A program made the translations under genes and the position numbers. Of a stretch of 64,000 bases of DNA, positions 48,155 to 57,775 are shown piece after piece. The stretch is from the NCBI GenBank assembly GCA_013215565.1, contig JABSQV010000017.1, positions 1 to 64,000 on the forward strand, written 5' to 3'. The notes under the pieces are model-generated. The model made no database searches. It had not been told where the DNA came from and saw only the letters and a program-made list of their open reading frames with translations. This DNA is from Myxococcales bacterium. Lineage in GTDB: Bacteria; Myxococcota_A; UBA9160; SZUA-336. Within the stretch, counting starts at the first letter, position 1. Every line of letters begins with the position of its first letter.

Positions 48155-50944
48155 CTAGGCGGCCACGGCGCAGCACTTCTTGTACTTCCTTCCCGAGCCA
48201 CACGGGCACGGCTCGTTCCGCCCCACTTTTCGGCCATCGCGAACCACGGTCCGGACCTGGGTGCCGGCGCTTCCCGCAGCCTCTCCGAAACCGGAGGCAC
48301 CCGCATGCTGCAACCGCAACTGCTGTTCGACCTGGCGGCGCCGCGCCTCCTCCTGCGCGCGCATCTGCCGAGCCCGCTCCTCGTCGGGCTCCTGGATCTG
48401 AATCTTCAGAAACTGCTCCACCGCGTGGGAACGGACCCGGTGGTCCAGGTCCATGAACATGGCATATCCCTCTCGCTGGTATTCGATCTTGGGATCCCGC
48501 TGCCCGTAGCCCCGCAACCCGATCCCTTCCTTGAGATGGTCCATCGCCAGCAGGTGATCCTTCCACTGCTGATCGAGGTTCTGGAGCAGGACACCCCGGG
48601 CAACTTCCTCGAAAGACGGAAACTGCAGGTCGGGAAATCGTTCCTCGGCATCGGCGAACATGCGCCTCTTCTCTTCGATCTTCTCGCTCAGCGATTTCTC
48701 GGTCCGCTCACACAGCTTCTCCGAATCGAGTTCGCCGTTCGGAAGCCGCGCCTCCGCTTCCGGAAGGTCTAGGCGGATCGCGAACTGGTTCTCGATGTTC
48801 CGCACCAGAAACTCCGTCTCCTCTTCCGACGCCGCGGCCTCCTGCACCATGGTCTGGAGCAGCTCGCGCGCCATCTCCGCGTACTGTTCCCCGAGATCCT
48901 CGCTATTGAGGATCTCCCGTCGCCAGCCGTAGATGGTCTCGCGCTGCCGGTTCATCACGTCGTCGTACTCGAGTAGGTGCTTGCGGATGTCGAAGTTATG
49001 CGCCTCGACCTTGGCCTGCGCCCGCTCGATGGCACTTGTCACCATCTTGTGTTCGATTGGCTCGCCATCCTCCATTCCGAGCCGCTTCATCAGCGGGGCG
49101 ATGCGATCCGATCCAAAGCGGCGCATCAGATCATCCTCGAGCGCCAGGAAGAAGCGTGAAGAGCCGGGATCGCCCTGGCGACCCGAGCGCCCGCGCAGTT
49201 GATTGTCGATACGGCGAGCCTCGTGGCGCTGGCTCCCGACGACGTGCAGGCCGCCGGCCTCTACCACCTGCCCGCGTTCCGCTTGCACCTGTGTGCGCAG
49301 CCGGGCGAACTCCTCCTCGTTCTCCGATTCGTAGGGATCGAGTCCGCGCGCGCGAAGCGCCATCTCCGGGTTTCCCCCCAAAACAATGTCGGTCCCGCGC
49401 CCGGCCATGTTCGTCGAGATCGTGACGACTCCGAGACGGCCGGCCTGCGCGATGATGTCGGCCTCTCGGTCGTGCTGCTTGGCGTTCAGCACGTTGTGCG
49501 GGATTCCCCGATTCTTGAGTCTCTTCGCGAGCATCTCCGAATCCTCGATGCTGCTCGTTCCAACCAGAACCGGCTGTCCCTGACCCCGGGTTTCCGAAAT
49601 CTCCTCGACGACAGCGTCCCACTTCTCGGCTCGCGTCCGGTACACGAGATCCGCGCGGTCATCCCGGATCATCGGCATGTTGGTGGGGATGACGACCACG
49701 TCGAGTTCGTAGATCTTATGAAACTCCTCGGCCTCGGTATCGGCCGTACCCGTCATGCCGGAGAGCTTGTCGTACATGCGAAAGTAGTTCTGAAAGGTAA
49801 TCGAGGCGTATGTCTGAGATTCATTCTGGATCTTGACCTTCTCCTTCGCCTCGACAGCCTGGTGTAGCCCGTCACTCCAGCGGCGCCCTTCCATCAGGCG
49901 CCCCGTGAACTCGTCTACGATCACGACCTGCCCATCCTTGACCGCGTAGTCGACGTCGCGCTGATAGAGCACATGCGCGCGCAGTGAATTCTGGACCACG
50001 TGCAGGGTATCGATCTGCTCTGGTGCGTAGAGATTCGGGACCTTGAGGATCTTCTCCATCTCGGCGATCCCGTCATCGGTCAACATCACTTGACGCGCCT
50101 TTTCCTCAACGGTGTAGTGGTCCTCGGCTCGAAGTCGTGGGATCAGGCGATCGATCGCCCGGAACTTCTCCGGATCGTCGCCAATCGGACCGGAGATGAT
50201 CAGAGGCGTACGCGCTTCGTCGATCAGGATCGAATCGACCTCGTCCACAATTGCAAAGTAGTGTCCGCGCTGCGCGTAGAGTTCGAGCGACGGCTTCATG
50301 TTGTCGCGCAGGTAGTCGAACCCGAACTCGTTGTTCTGTCCGTAGGTGATCGGAGCCGCGTAGGCGCTGCGCCGTTCCTGGTCCGAGATCCCGGCGACGA
50401 TGCACCCGACCTCGAGGCCCAGATAGCGGTGGATCTGGCCCATCCAGTCGGAGTGAAAGCGCGCGAGGTAGTCGTTCACGGTCACCACGTGAACGCCCTT
50501 GCCCGTGATCGCGTTCAGGAACGAAGGAAGGGTGGCGACCAGGGTCTTCCCTTCTCCCGTCCTCATCTCTGCGATCTTCCCCTCGTGGAGCACGATCCCG
50601 CCCACGAGCTGCACATCGAAGTGTCGCTGTCCGATCGTGCGCTTCGCGGTCTCACGAACCAGCGAAAAAGCCTCCGGCAGGAGGTCGTCGAGCGACTCGC
50701 CCTGCTCGTGGCGACCGCGCAATTCGCCGACCTTGCGCCGCACGCCATCGGCATCCAGCGCCTGCATTTCCGGTTCGAACGAATTGACCCGCTCGACGAG
50801 CGGACGCGTTCGCTTGAGCAGACGCTCGTTGGCCGAACCAAAGACCTTGCGGGCGAAACTCCGAATGGCGCCCTCCAATTCCGTCGCGCTGCCGCCTCGA
50901 CGATTCTCGCTGGCGCGGACGGCGCTGCCCGGCGGTCTCCGCAA
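48155..50944 (-). CDS. secA: Protein translocase ATPase SecA
   Basis: SecA is the motor that pushes preproteins through SecYEG. The sequence shows Walker [17 protein letters not shown], Walker [35 protein letters not shown]-like [44 protein letters not shown] and the C-terminal zinc motif [13 protein letters not shown] that binds SecB and phospholipid. The start is uncertain: the listed TTG (929 residues) lacks a ribosome-binding site, and a TTG at 50878 would give about 907 residues, closer to the family. It follows an M23 peptidase gene by about 68 bases. Confidence 0.97.
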   Translation of the reverse strand: MRRPPGSAVRASENRRGGSATELEGAIRSFARKVFGSANERLLKRTRPLVERVNSFEPEMQALDADGVRRKVGELRGRHEQGESLDDLLPEAFSLVRETAKRTIGQRHFDVQLVGGIVLHEGKIAEMRTGEGKTLVATLPSFLNAITGKGVHVVTVNDYLARFHSDWMGQIHRYLGLEVGCIVAGISDQERRSAYAAPITYGQNNEFGFDYLRDNMKPSLELYAQRGHYFAIVDEVDSILIDEARTPLIISGPIGDDPEKFRAIDRLIPRLRAEDHYTVEEKARQVMLTDDGIAEMEKILKVPNLYAPEQIDTLHVVQNSLRAHVLYQRDVDYAVKDGQVVIVDEFTGRLMEGRRWSDGLHQAVEAKEKVKIQNESQTYASITFQNYFRMYDKLSGMTGTADTEAEEFHKIYELDVVVIPTNMPMIRDDRADLVYRTRAEKWDAVVEEISETRGQGQPVLVGTSSIEDSEMLAKRLKNRGIPHNVLNAKQHDREADIIAQAGRLGVVTISTNMAGRGTDIVLGGNPEMALRARGLDPYESENEEEFARLRTQVQAERGQVVEAGGLHVVGSQRHEARRIDNQLRGRSGRQGDPGSSRFFLALEDDLMRRFGSDRIAPLMKRLGMEDGEPIEHKMVTSAIERAQAKVEAHNFDIRKHLLEYDDVMNRQRETIYGWRREILNSEDLGEQYAEMARELLQTMVQEAAASEEETEFLVRNIENQFAIRLDLPEAEARLPNGELDSEKLCERTEKSLSEKIEEKRRMFADAEERFPDLQFPSFEEVARGVLLQNLDQQWKDHLLAMDHLKEGIGLRGYGQRDPKIEYQREGYAMFMDLDHRVRSHAVEQFLKIQIQEPDEERARQMRAQEEARRRQVEQQLRLQHAGASGFGEAAGSAGTQVRTVVRDGRKVGRNEPCPCGSGRKYKKCCAVAA

Positions 50945-51012
50945 TCGCAGCGACGGAACCGGCCAGCGATACAGACCCGCGAGTATAAGAAAGCTCGCCG
51001 GGGCGATCCAGA

Positions 51013-51939
51013 TCAGTCCAGGATGTAGTTCCGCGGATTGACGGGGGCCCCGTTCACCTCGACCTGGTAGTGAAGGTGCGGTCCGGTGCTCCGGCCCGTA
51101 CTTCCCATCGCGCCGATCTGTTCGCCACGCCTGACGCGCTGCCCGACCTTCACTCCGAGTTCGGACAGGTGACCGTAGAGACTCTCGATTCCGTACCCAT
51201 GCTCGAGCACGATCGAGTTTCCGAGAGAACGTTTGGATCCCACAAAGCGCACGCGGCCATCCGCGGGTGCAACGACAGACGTACCCACCCGGCCGGCGAT
51301 GTCGATCCCACGATGAAATTCGCGGTTGCGCGTAAACGGCGAACTCCGGTAGCCGAAGCCCGACGTCACCCAGCCCTTGGTCGGTGTAACCGAGGGGGTC
51401 GCCGCCAGCTGCGCGGTCTGATTCTCGAGGTGGCGAATCAACTCACCGAGGCTGGCTTCTTCGCTCCGGGCCGCCTCGCTGAGTTGGTCCAGACCCTCGA
51501 GCATCCGCTCGTGCCGGCGCTGGCTTCCGAGGCTGACGAGTTGGTGCGGTTCCAGGAATTCGCCGTCCACGCCCCCGACACCTGGAAGCGGAAACGGATC
51601 GGCCGGGTCGAGATCCGCAATCACGCGCAGCTTCCGATCGAAACGGCCGACACGGCGAAGGGACTCGGCCAGGCCGCCCATTCGCTCCGCGTAGGCCTCG
51701 ATCTGCGCGCGCTGCTCGAGGACCTCGCCCTGCAGGTCCGCCAGATCCGAGTTCAGACTCCGCACGCGCACGTAGTCGACCGAGAGGCCGAGAAAGAGCA
51801 CGGCGAACCCGACCAAGACGCCACCGACGATCCGGATCAACTTCCGGCGTAGCGTGAAACGACGCACGTTCCCGGCATGCCCCGGGATCAGCATCACCGT
51901 CAGGACATCGTCCGGGCCCTCACCCGCGTCACGCGCCAC
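51013..51939 (-). CDS. M23 (LytM) metallopeptidase with membrane anchor and coiled coil
   Basis: The 308-residue protein has a basic cytoplasmic start, one membrane segment ([21 protein letters not shown], ~34-54), a periplasmic coiled coil ([34 protein letters not shown]...) and a C-terminal LytM domain with zinc ligands in [10 protein letters not shown] and [12 protein letters not shown], so it looks catalytically active or at least metal-binding. Such proteins cleave peptide crosslinks or activate amidases at division. It is 5 bases after the FHA gene. Confidence 0.93.
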   Translation of the reverse strand: MARDAGEGPDDVLTVMLIPGHAGNVRRFTLRRKLIRIVGGVLVGFAVLFLGLSVDYVRVRSLNSDLADLQGEVLEQRAQIEAYAERMGGLAESLRRVGRFDRKLRVIADLDPADPFPLPGVGGVDGEFLEPHQLVSLGSQRRHERMLEGLDQLSEAARSEEASLGELIRHLENQTAQLAATPSVTPTKGWVTSGFGYRSSPFTRNREFHRGIDIAGRVGTSVVAPADGRVRFVGSKRSLGNSIVLEHGYGIESLYGHLSELGVKVGQRVRRGEQIGAMGSTGRSTGPHLHYQVEVNGAPVNPRNYILD

Positions 51940-51944
51940 CGGGT

Positions 51945-52373
51945 TTACCCCTCACCCTGCATCGCGGGCTCGAGAACCCGCAGTTCCAGCTCCCCGATCC
52001 GGAGCATATCGCCTTCCCCGAGCTCTGTCCGGTCACAGCGGACCCCGTTCACGAAAATTCCGTTCATGCTGCCCAAGTCTCGGACAAACAGGACCGGACC
52101 GTCAAAGCCGATTTCCGCGTGCCGGCGCGAGAGCGTGGGCTCACACAGGCAGAACTCGGCCTCGGAGCCGCGCCCGATCACGAGCCGCTGGGGCCCGACC
52201 GGCCATTCCAGTCCGCGATAGAACCCGTTCGTCACCTGGACCCGGGCCCCGGGCGAGCCCGAATTCCGCTTCGCTGGAGGAGACTTAGCCAAATCCTTTG
52301 CACCTGCCCCGCCGGGCCGGCAGAATACCGGGAACCGGCGGACCTCCTCCGGATCGGCGTGCCGGGCGATCAA
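51945..52373 (-). CDS. FHA-domain protein
   Basis: FHA domains bind phosphothreonine peptides and are usually part of Ser/Thr kinase signalling. Here the domain fills residues ~45-137: LVIGRGSEAEFCLCEPTLSRRHAEIGFDGPVLFVRDLGSMNGIFVNGVRCDRTELGEGDMLRIGELELRV, with the GR, SRRH and GSMNGIFVNG motifs intact. The first ~45 residues look disordered. The TTG start is uncertain, since no ribosome-binding site or ATG was found. It precedes the M23 peptidase and secA; no kinase is in the window. Confidence 0.88.
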   Translation of the reverse strand: MIARHADPEEVRRFPVFCRPGGAGAKDLAKSPPAKRNSGSPGARVQVTNGFYRGLEWPVGPQRLVIGRGSEAEFCLCEPTLSRRHAEIGFDGPVLFVRDLGSMNGIFVNGVRCDRTELGEGDMLRIGELELRVLEPAMQGEG

Positions 52374-52451
52374 CTTGAAAACTGTGCCATTTTCGCCCCG
52401 TTGCTCGGAATCTCGGTCCCGCCGCCCTGTTTCGGGCCCCCGCGAGCCTGG

Positions 52452-54140
52452 CTAGCGCGATTCGAGCAACTCTCGCGCGTGCGCGCGCGCCGCCTCGGTC
52501 ACGCGGCCGCCGGCAGCCATCCTGGCGATCTCCTGAACCCGCGCTTCGGCTCCGAGACACTCGACCCAGGTTTCGGTCCGGCCGGCGCGGCGCCGCTTGG
52601 CGACCCGGTGGTGAGTTTCTGCCAGCGCCGCGATCTGGGGCAGATGCGTGACACAGAGCACCTGGTACCGCGTGGCCAGTTCTCGGAGACGCTCGCCCAC
52701 CCGCCTCGCCGTCTGGCCGCCGATGCCGGCGTCGACCTCGTCGAAGATCAGGATCCCGCCGGGGCCCGCGTCCCGCAGCGCATTCCGCAGCGAGAGATAG
52801 AGACGCGACAATTCGCCGCCCGATGCGGCTTCCCGGAGCTTCCGGGATCCCTCGCCCGCATTCGCGCCCAGCTGAAACCGCGCCCGCTCGCGGCCCTGGG
52901 GGCCACAGAAGGGCTCCGGGCCCGTGCTCGGCTCCCGGGGCGGAGACAGGGCTTCGAGGCGAACCTCGAAGCGCGCGCCATCTAGATCGAGCGCCCCGAA
53001 TTCCCGCATCACCGCCTGTTCGAGCCCCGCTGCCGCCTTGCGCCGCAATTCCGAGAGCCGGAGCCCGTCGGCCTCGAGCGCATCCGCGATCGAAGCCCGA
53101 CGCGCTTCCAGTTCGGCGATCCGCTCCTCGCCTCCTGCCAGTTGTTCGAGTTCCTGCCGCGCCACCTCGCGGTGCTGCAAGATCTCGTGCACGGAGTCGC
53201 CGTATCGGCTTCGCAACCGACCCAGATCCGAGAGACGGCTCTCGACGGCCGCGAGCCGGCCCGGGTCCGCCTCGAGATCCGCGCCGTACCGCGCGAGGGA
53301 GACGGCGGCCTCCTCGACCTCGAGCGCAGCCCGCTCCAACCCCTCGAGCAGCGGTCCCAGGTCCGGATCCAGGCTCACGCTCTGCGCGAGCGCTGTGCGG
53401 GCCTGGCCGAGACGGTCGCGGATTCCCGCGTCTCCATCGATCGCGTCGTAAGCCTGCCGCGTCGCGTGTGCCAGCCGATCGCTGTGGGCCAGCCGGCGGT
53501 GTTCGGCCTCGAGTTCGTCGATTTCGCCCGGAGCCGGATCCAGAGCCTCGATCTGCTCGATCTCGTGGCGCAACTGATCTTCCCTTCGGACCCGCTCCGC
53601 GGACCTGGCAGACCGCTCCGCGATCTCGCCCCCCAGTTCCCGCCACTCGCGGTAACGGGCTTCCACCGCTTCGCGACTCGGCCCTGCGCCGCCGAAGCGG
53701 TCGAGCATCTCCGCCTGCACGTCGGGGCGCAGGAGGTGCTGGGTTTCGCTCTGGCTGGCGACCTCTACGGCGGTTCCGACGAGTTCCCCGAGCAGGGACA
53801 CGGTGGCCAGGGAACCCTGGACGTGCACCCGCGCCCTGCGCGAGCCGTCGGCGGGAAGCGTCCGGGCAACCAGCAACTCGGAATCCGCGGGCTCCGCAAG
53901 CCCGCGCGCCTGCGCGGTCGCGAGCGGCGCACCCTCGAGAATCGCCTCTGCCGACGCTTCGTCGGCCCCCGAGCGGACGGAGCCGGAGCCGACCCGGCCG
54001 CCCGAGATCAGGCGAACCGCCTCCAGGAGTACCGACTTGCCGGCCCCGGTCTCGCCGGTCAGCACGTTCAAGCCCGGCCCGAACTCAAGTTCGAGTTCCT
54101 GAATCACCGCGAGGTTCCGCACGTGCAGACTGCGGATCAA
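52452..54140 (-). CDS. recN: DNA repair protein RecN
   Basis: RecN is an SMC-like protein acting in double-strand-break repair. The 562 residues show the N-terminal ATPase half (MIRSLHVRNLAVIQELELEFGPGLNVLTGETGAGKSVLLEAVRLISGG), long coiled coils (~160-390), and the C-terminal half with the signature EAASGGELSRLYLSLRNAL and Walker B GGILIFDEVDAGIGGQTARRVGERL. The ATG overlaps the nadK stop by 4 bases; nadK-recN is a widespread pair. Confidence 0.97.
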   Translation of the reverse strand: MIRSLHVRNLAVIQELELEFGPGLNVLTGETGAGKSVLLEAVRLISGGRVGSGSVRSGADEASAEAILEGAPLATAQARGLAEPADSELLVARTLPADGSRRARVHVQGSLATVSLLGELVGTAVEVASQSETQHLLRPDVQAEMLDRFGGAGPSREAVEARYREWRELGGEIAERSARSAERVRREDQLRHEIEQIEALDPAPGEIDELEAEHRRLAHSDRLAHATRQAYDAIDGDAGIRDRLGQARTALAQSVSLDPDLGPLLEGLERAALEVEEAAVSLARYGADLEADPGRLAAVESRLSDLGRLRSRYGDSVHEILQHREVARQELEQLAGGEERIAELEARRASIADALEADGLRLSELRRKAAAGLEQAVMREFGALDLDGARFEVRLEALSPPREPSTGPEPFCGPQGRERARFQLGANAGEGSRKLREAASGGELSRLYLSLRNALRDAGPGGILIFDEVDAGIGGQTARRVGERLRELATRYQVLCVTHLPQIAALAETHHRVAKRRRAGRTETWVECLGAEARVQEIARMAAGGRVTEAARAHARELLESR

Positions 54141-55009
54141 GACGCTCCCCAGCCGAGCTTGTTCCGCAGCGTCTCGAAGTGATTCTCTTCGGCCCCGACG
54201 ACGAGCCGGACCGGCTGCTCCGCACGCGCAACGCGGACGCGGTCCCCTCTGCTGAGCGCCACGCCAACCTGGCCGTCCAGTGTCAGCGTAACCTCCTCTC
54301 TCGAAAGCAGCCGAACCTCGATCCAGTTGTCGTCAGGCAACACCAGCGGGCGCTGGCTCAGCGTGTGCGGACAGATCGGGGTCAGCAGGATCGCGGACAG
54401 GGTCGGATCCAGAAGCGGCCCGCCCGCAGACAGGTTGTAGGCGGTCGAACCCGTCGGCGTCGCCACGATCAGGCCGTCCGAGCGATAGGTCGCGACCAAC
54501 TGGTTGTCGACACGAACGTGAAGATCGATCATGCGCGCAAGTGCGGTTCCCTTGGTGAGCACCACATCGTTCAGGACCAGATCCCGGCGGGTCTCGACCC
54601 CGTTTTCGATCACGACCACTTCGAGGCGCGCGCGCTCATCGATCCGGCAGCGGCCCGCGAGTGCATTCGACAACACCTGATCGACGTCCTCGGGGTGGAC
54701 GGCGGTCAGAAATCCGAGATGGCCCAGACTGATTCCGAGAATCGGGGTCGCACGCGGTCCGATCTCGCGCGCCACCCCCAGCAGGGTTCCGTCACCCCCG
54801 ACCGCAATCATCAGGTCCGCACGCGCCGTCACCTCCTCGCGGGCCACGATCTCGGCCCCGCCGAGCTTCGTGATCTGTGCAGCCGCCTCCGCCTCCACGA
54901 GCACCTCGCACCCGTTCTGATCGAGCAACGACACGATCCGCTCGAGTAGCGGACGGAGCCTCGCGTGGCCGGGCTTGGCTACGATTCCGACGCGCTTCCA
55001 GGAGTCCAT
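54137..55009 (-). CDS. nadK: NAD kinase
   Basis: NadK phosphorylates NAD to NADP. The ATG at 55009, preceded by GGAGCAGG, gives 290 residues (DSWKRVGIVAKPGHARLRPLLERIVS). The key motifs are MIAVGGDGTLLGVARE, the LGHLGFLTAV loop, LNDVVLTKGTALARMIDL and YRSDGLIVATPTGSTAYNLSAGGPLLDP. It is divergent from rarA, with an 80-base shared upstream region in which no consensus promoter stands out. Confidence 0.97.
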   Translation of the reverse strand: MDSWKRVGIVAKPGHARLRPLLERIVSLLDQNGCEVLVEAEAAAQITKLGGAEIVAREEVTARADLMIAVGGDGTLLGVAREIGPRATPILGISLGHLGFLTAVHPEDVDQVLSNALAGRCRIDERARLEVVVIENGVETRRDLVLNDVVLTKGTALARMIDLHVRVDNQLVATYRSDGLIVATPTGSTAYNLSAGGPLLDPTLSAILLTPICPHTLSQRPLVLPDDNWIEVRLLSREEVTLTLDGQVGVALSRGDRVRVARAEQPVRLVVGAEENHFETLRNKLGWGAS

Positions 55010-55089
55010 CCTGCTCCGAAGATACGGCTCAGGCTGGCGCGACGCGACCCGGCGGCCCCCCGGGGCGTGGGCCGCGATAGACTCGAAGG

Positions 55090-56415
55090 GTGGAACTCTT
55101 CCCGCGCGAGACCCGCGAACCACCGGAGCCCCCGGAAGACGCACCGTTGGCAGAGCGCCAACGGCCCCGCGACCTCGCGGATTTCGAGGGGCAGGCGCAC
55201 CTGCTCGGCACAGACGGGCCGCTCGGACCCGTCGTACGCGGCGCGGGCACGCTGCAATCCCTGATCCTGTGGGGCCCGCCCGGCTCGGGCAAGACCACGC
55301 TGGCACGGCTGCTCGCGGCGCGCGTCGGTCTGCGCATGGTCGGCATGTCGGCGGTTCTGGCCACGGTGAAGGACCTGCGCGAGGCGGTCGCCGCAGCCCG
55401 TGTCCTGCGCGAGAGCGGGACCCGAACGGCGCTGTTGATCGACGAGATTCACCGCTTCAACAAGGCGCAGCAGGACGTGCTGCTCCCCCACGTGGAGGTC
55501 GGCACCGTGGTTCTCCTCGGCGCGACGACCGAGAACCCGTCGTTCGAGGTGATTCCGGCGCTGCGCTCGCGCTGCCGCGTGTTCACGCTCCGCGCGCTCG
55601 AGCCCGAGACCGTGAAACGGATCCTGGCCCGCGCGCTGGCCGATCCGCAGCATGGACTCGGCGAACGGCAACTGGAGGTCGAGGCCCCAGCATTGGACGC
55701 CATCGTGCGGCTCACCGAAGGCGACGCGCGGCGGGCACTCGGGCTGCTCGAGACCACAGCCGAGCGCGTTCGAGACCGGATCACCCGCGCCGACGTGGAA
55801 GCCGCTGTCGAGCAGCGGCTTCCGGACTACGACAAAGGAGGCGAGGGCCACTACGACACGATCTCGGCCTTCATCAAGAGCCTGCGCGGAAGCGATCCCG
55901 ACGCTGCCGTGTACTGGCTGGTACGCATGCTCGAAGGCGGAGAAGATCCGCGCTTCATCTGCCGCCGGATGCTGATCTTCGCATCCGAGGACATCGGGAA
56001 CGCGGATGCCCGGGCGCTGAGCGTCGCGGCCGCGACCGCGGAAGCCTTCGATCGGGTCGGACTCCCGGAGGGGCGCCTGATCCTCTCGCAGGCCGCGACC
56101 TATCTCGCGAGCGCACCCAAGAGCGACGCGAGCACGACCGCGCTGAGCCGCGCCGCCGCTGCAGTCGACGAGCACGGATCGCTCCCGGTCCCGCTACACC
56201 TGCGCAACGCACCGACGGAACTCCTGCGCCGCGAGGCGTACGGCAAGGGCTACCGGGTTCCGCACGCGCACCCCGGCCACTTCGTCGAACAGCAGTATCT
56301 GCCCGATCGCCTGCGGGACGCGCGCTTCTACCATCCGAGCGATCAGGGAGACGAGCTCGAGATACGCGAGCGGCTCGCGCGGCTCTGGCACGGAACGAAG
56401 CCGGACACCGGCTAA
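55090..56415 (+). CDS. rarA: Replication-associated recombination protein A (RarA/MgsA) AAA+ ATPase
   Basis: RarA is a clamp-loader-like AAA+ protein acting at stalled forks. The 441-residue protein has LAERQRPRDLADFEGQAHLLG, Walker A LILWGPPGSGKTTLARLLA, Walker B LLIDEIHRFNKAQQDVLLPHVE, the sensor-1 LLGATTENPSFEV and the C-terminal oligomerisation part (AVYWLVRMLEGGEDPRFICRRMLIFASEDIGNADARAL...YGKGYRVPHAHPGHFVEQQYLPD). It starts with GTG and is the only gene of its strand here. Confidence 0.97.
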   Translation: MELFPRETREPPEPPEDAPLAERQRPRDLADFEGQAHLLGTDGPLGPVVRGAGTLQSLILWGPPGSGKTTLARLLAARVGLRMVGMSAVLATVKDLREAVAAARVLRESGTRTALLIDEIHRFNKAQQDVLLPHVEVGTVVLLGATTENPSFEVIPALRSRCRVFTLRALEPETVKRILARALADPQHGLGERQLEVEAPALDAIVRLTEGDARRALGLLETTAERVRDRITRADVEAAVEQRLPDYDKGGEGHYDTISAFIKSLRGSDPDAAVYWLVRMLEGGEDPRFICRRMLIFASEDIGNADARALSVAAATAEAFDRVGLPEGRLILSQAATYLASAPKSDASTTALSRAAAAVDEHGSLPVPLHLRNAPTELLRREAYGKGYRVPHAHPGHFVEQQYLPDRLRDARFYHPSDQGDELEIRERLARLWHGTKPDTG

Positions 56416-56505
56416 CCGCGCCCGGCGGGCCGAGCTGCCGCACACCGTCTTCGCCGGAACTCACCCGGAGGGCCGGCGCTCCTTCGCGGCCTCCCCGGCG
56501 CGAAC

Positions 56506-56582
56506 TGGCGGGGCGGACGGGACTCGAACCCGCAACTTCCGGCGTGACAGGCCGGTGCTCTAACCAGTTGAACTACCACCCC
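56506..56582 (-). tRNA. tRNA-Asp (anticodon GTC)
   Basis: A 77-nt cloverleaf on the minus strand: acceptor GGGGTGG/CCGCCCC (one G-U pair), D-arm GTTC...GAGC, anticodon arm CCGGC-CTGTCAC-GCCGG with anticodon GTC, T-arm GCGGG-TTCGAGT-CCCGT. The discriminator is G and CCA is encoded. It stands alone between convergent rarA and the divergent HD-GYP gene. Confidence 0.97.
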
Positions 56583-56686
56583 TTGGCGCCCTTTCTACAG
56601 AAACCCCGACGGCCACGCAAACCAGCAGGCGCTCATGCAAATCCCGGGCGGGGACGATGGGCTCGGTGAGCCGACGGGAGGACGCG

Positions 56687-57775
56687 ATGCGGGATTCGAG
56701 GGACCAGCAGCGGTCACCGCGAATCAACCTGGTCGGTTCGGACCAGCTCGAGACCCGAATTCGGTCCGCACTCGGTCCAGGGTTCGAACTCAGGCGAAAC
56801 GGGGCCGAAGGCTGCGAGCTGTGGCTGGTTTCCGCGGACCCGGACCTGAGTCCGGGGGGGTGCACGCCGCGAGAGAACCTCGAGCGGAGCCCCGACACCC
56901 CCTGGATCGCCCTGCTGCCGGAGGGCGCGGCCAGCACGCTCGCACGCACTTGCCTGCAGGCCGGCGCCATCGACGCAATCCCACTCGAGATTCTGGATAC
57001 AGCGCTCGAAGCCGCAGTTCGCTCCGCGCTCGCAGACACCCGGCCGGCAGCGCCCGCCCCAGACCGGCGTCGCTTCCCTCAAGCCGACCCCGAGGCGCAG
57101 GCACACGGCCTCGAGCTGGCGCTGGACGGGGTCCGGGAGGCGTACGATCAAACGCTCGCCGCACTCGTGGCTGCTCTGGACTGCCGTGAGAAGGAGACCG
57201 CCTGTCACTCGCAGCGGGTCGCCACCTTCTCGATCCGGATCGCGCTCGGGCTCGGGCTCGAACAGATCGAACTGGAGGACCTGTATCGCGGAGCGCTGCT
57301 CCACGACATCGGGAAGATCGGCACGCCCGACGCGATTTTGCTCAAGCCAGGGGCCCTCACGCCGGCGGAATGGGAGGTGATGCGAGAACACCCGGAACAG
57401 GGATTCCGACTGATTGAAGACATCGCATTTCTGGATCGGGCCCGCTGCGTTCTCTTATGTCACCACGAGGCCTGGGACGGCAGTGGCTATCCGGCCGGAC
57501 TGGCCGGCGACGAGATCCCGCTCCCGGCACGGATCTTTGCGGTCGCCGACACGTACGATGCCATGCGCTCGGCACGTCCCTACAGGACGCCCGCGTCGCA
57601 CGAGGCCACCATCGAAGCGATCCGTGCCGACGCCGGCACGCGCCTCGACCCGATGATCGTGGAGTGGTTCGCCCGGCAGGCAAGCGACACCTGGGAACGG
57701 CTGGTTGCGGGGGCGCGGACGAGTTGGACCTTTCGGGATGCGCTGCGCGCCTGCTGCAGCATTCGGCCGGCATGA
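56687..57775 (+). CDS. HD-GYP domain protein with degenerate receiver-like N-terminus
   Basis: HD-GYP domains hydrolyse cyclic di-GMP. I start at the ATG at 56687, five bases after GGGAGG, giving 362 residues. Residues ~10-130 resemble a pseudo-receiver domain without a clear phosphoacceptor Asp (PWIALLPEGAASTLARTCLQAGAIDAIPLEILD). The HD-GYP domain (~150-330) has CHSQRVATFSIRIALGL, ALLHDIGKIGTPDAILLKPGALTPAEWEVMREHPEQG and HHEAWDGSGYPAGLAGDEIPLPARIFAVADTYDAMRSARPYR, so HD and GYP residues are intact. It overlaps the HDOD gene by 4 bases. Confidence 0.92.
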   Translation: MRDSRDQQRSPRINLVGSDQLETRIRSALGPGFELRRNGAEGCELWLVSADPDLSPGGCTPRENLERSPDTPWIALLPEGAASTLARTCLQAGAIDAIPLEILDTALEAAVRSALADTRPAAPAPDRRRFPQADPEAQAHGLELALDGVREAYDQTLAALVAALDCREKETACHSQRVATFSIRIALGLGLEQIELEDLYRGALLHDIGKIGTPDAILLKPGALTPAEWEVMREHPEQGFRLIEDIAFLDRARCVLLCHHEAWDGSGYPAGLAGDEIPLPARIFAVADTYDAMRSARPYRTPASHEATIEAIRADAGTRLDPMIVEWFARQASDTWERLVAGARTSWTFRDALRACCSIRPA

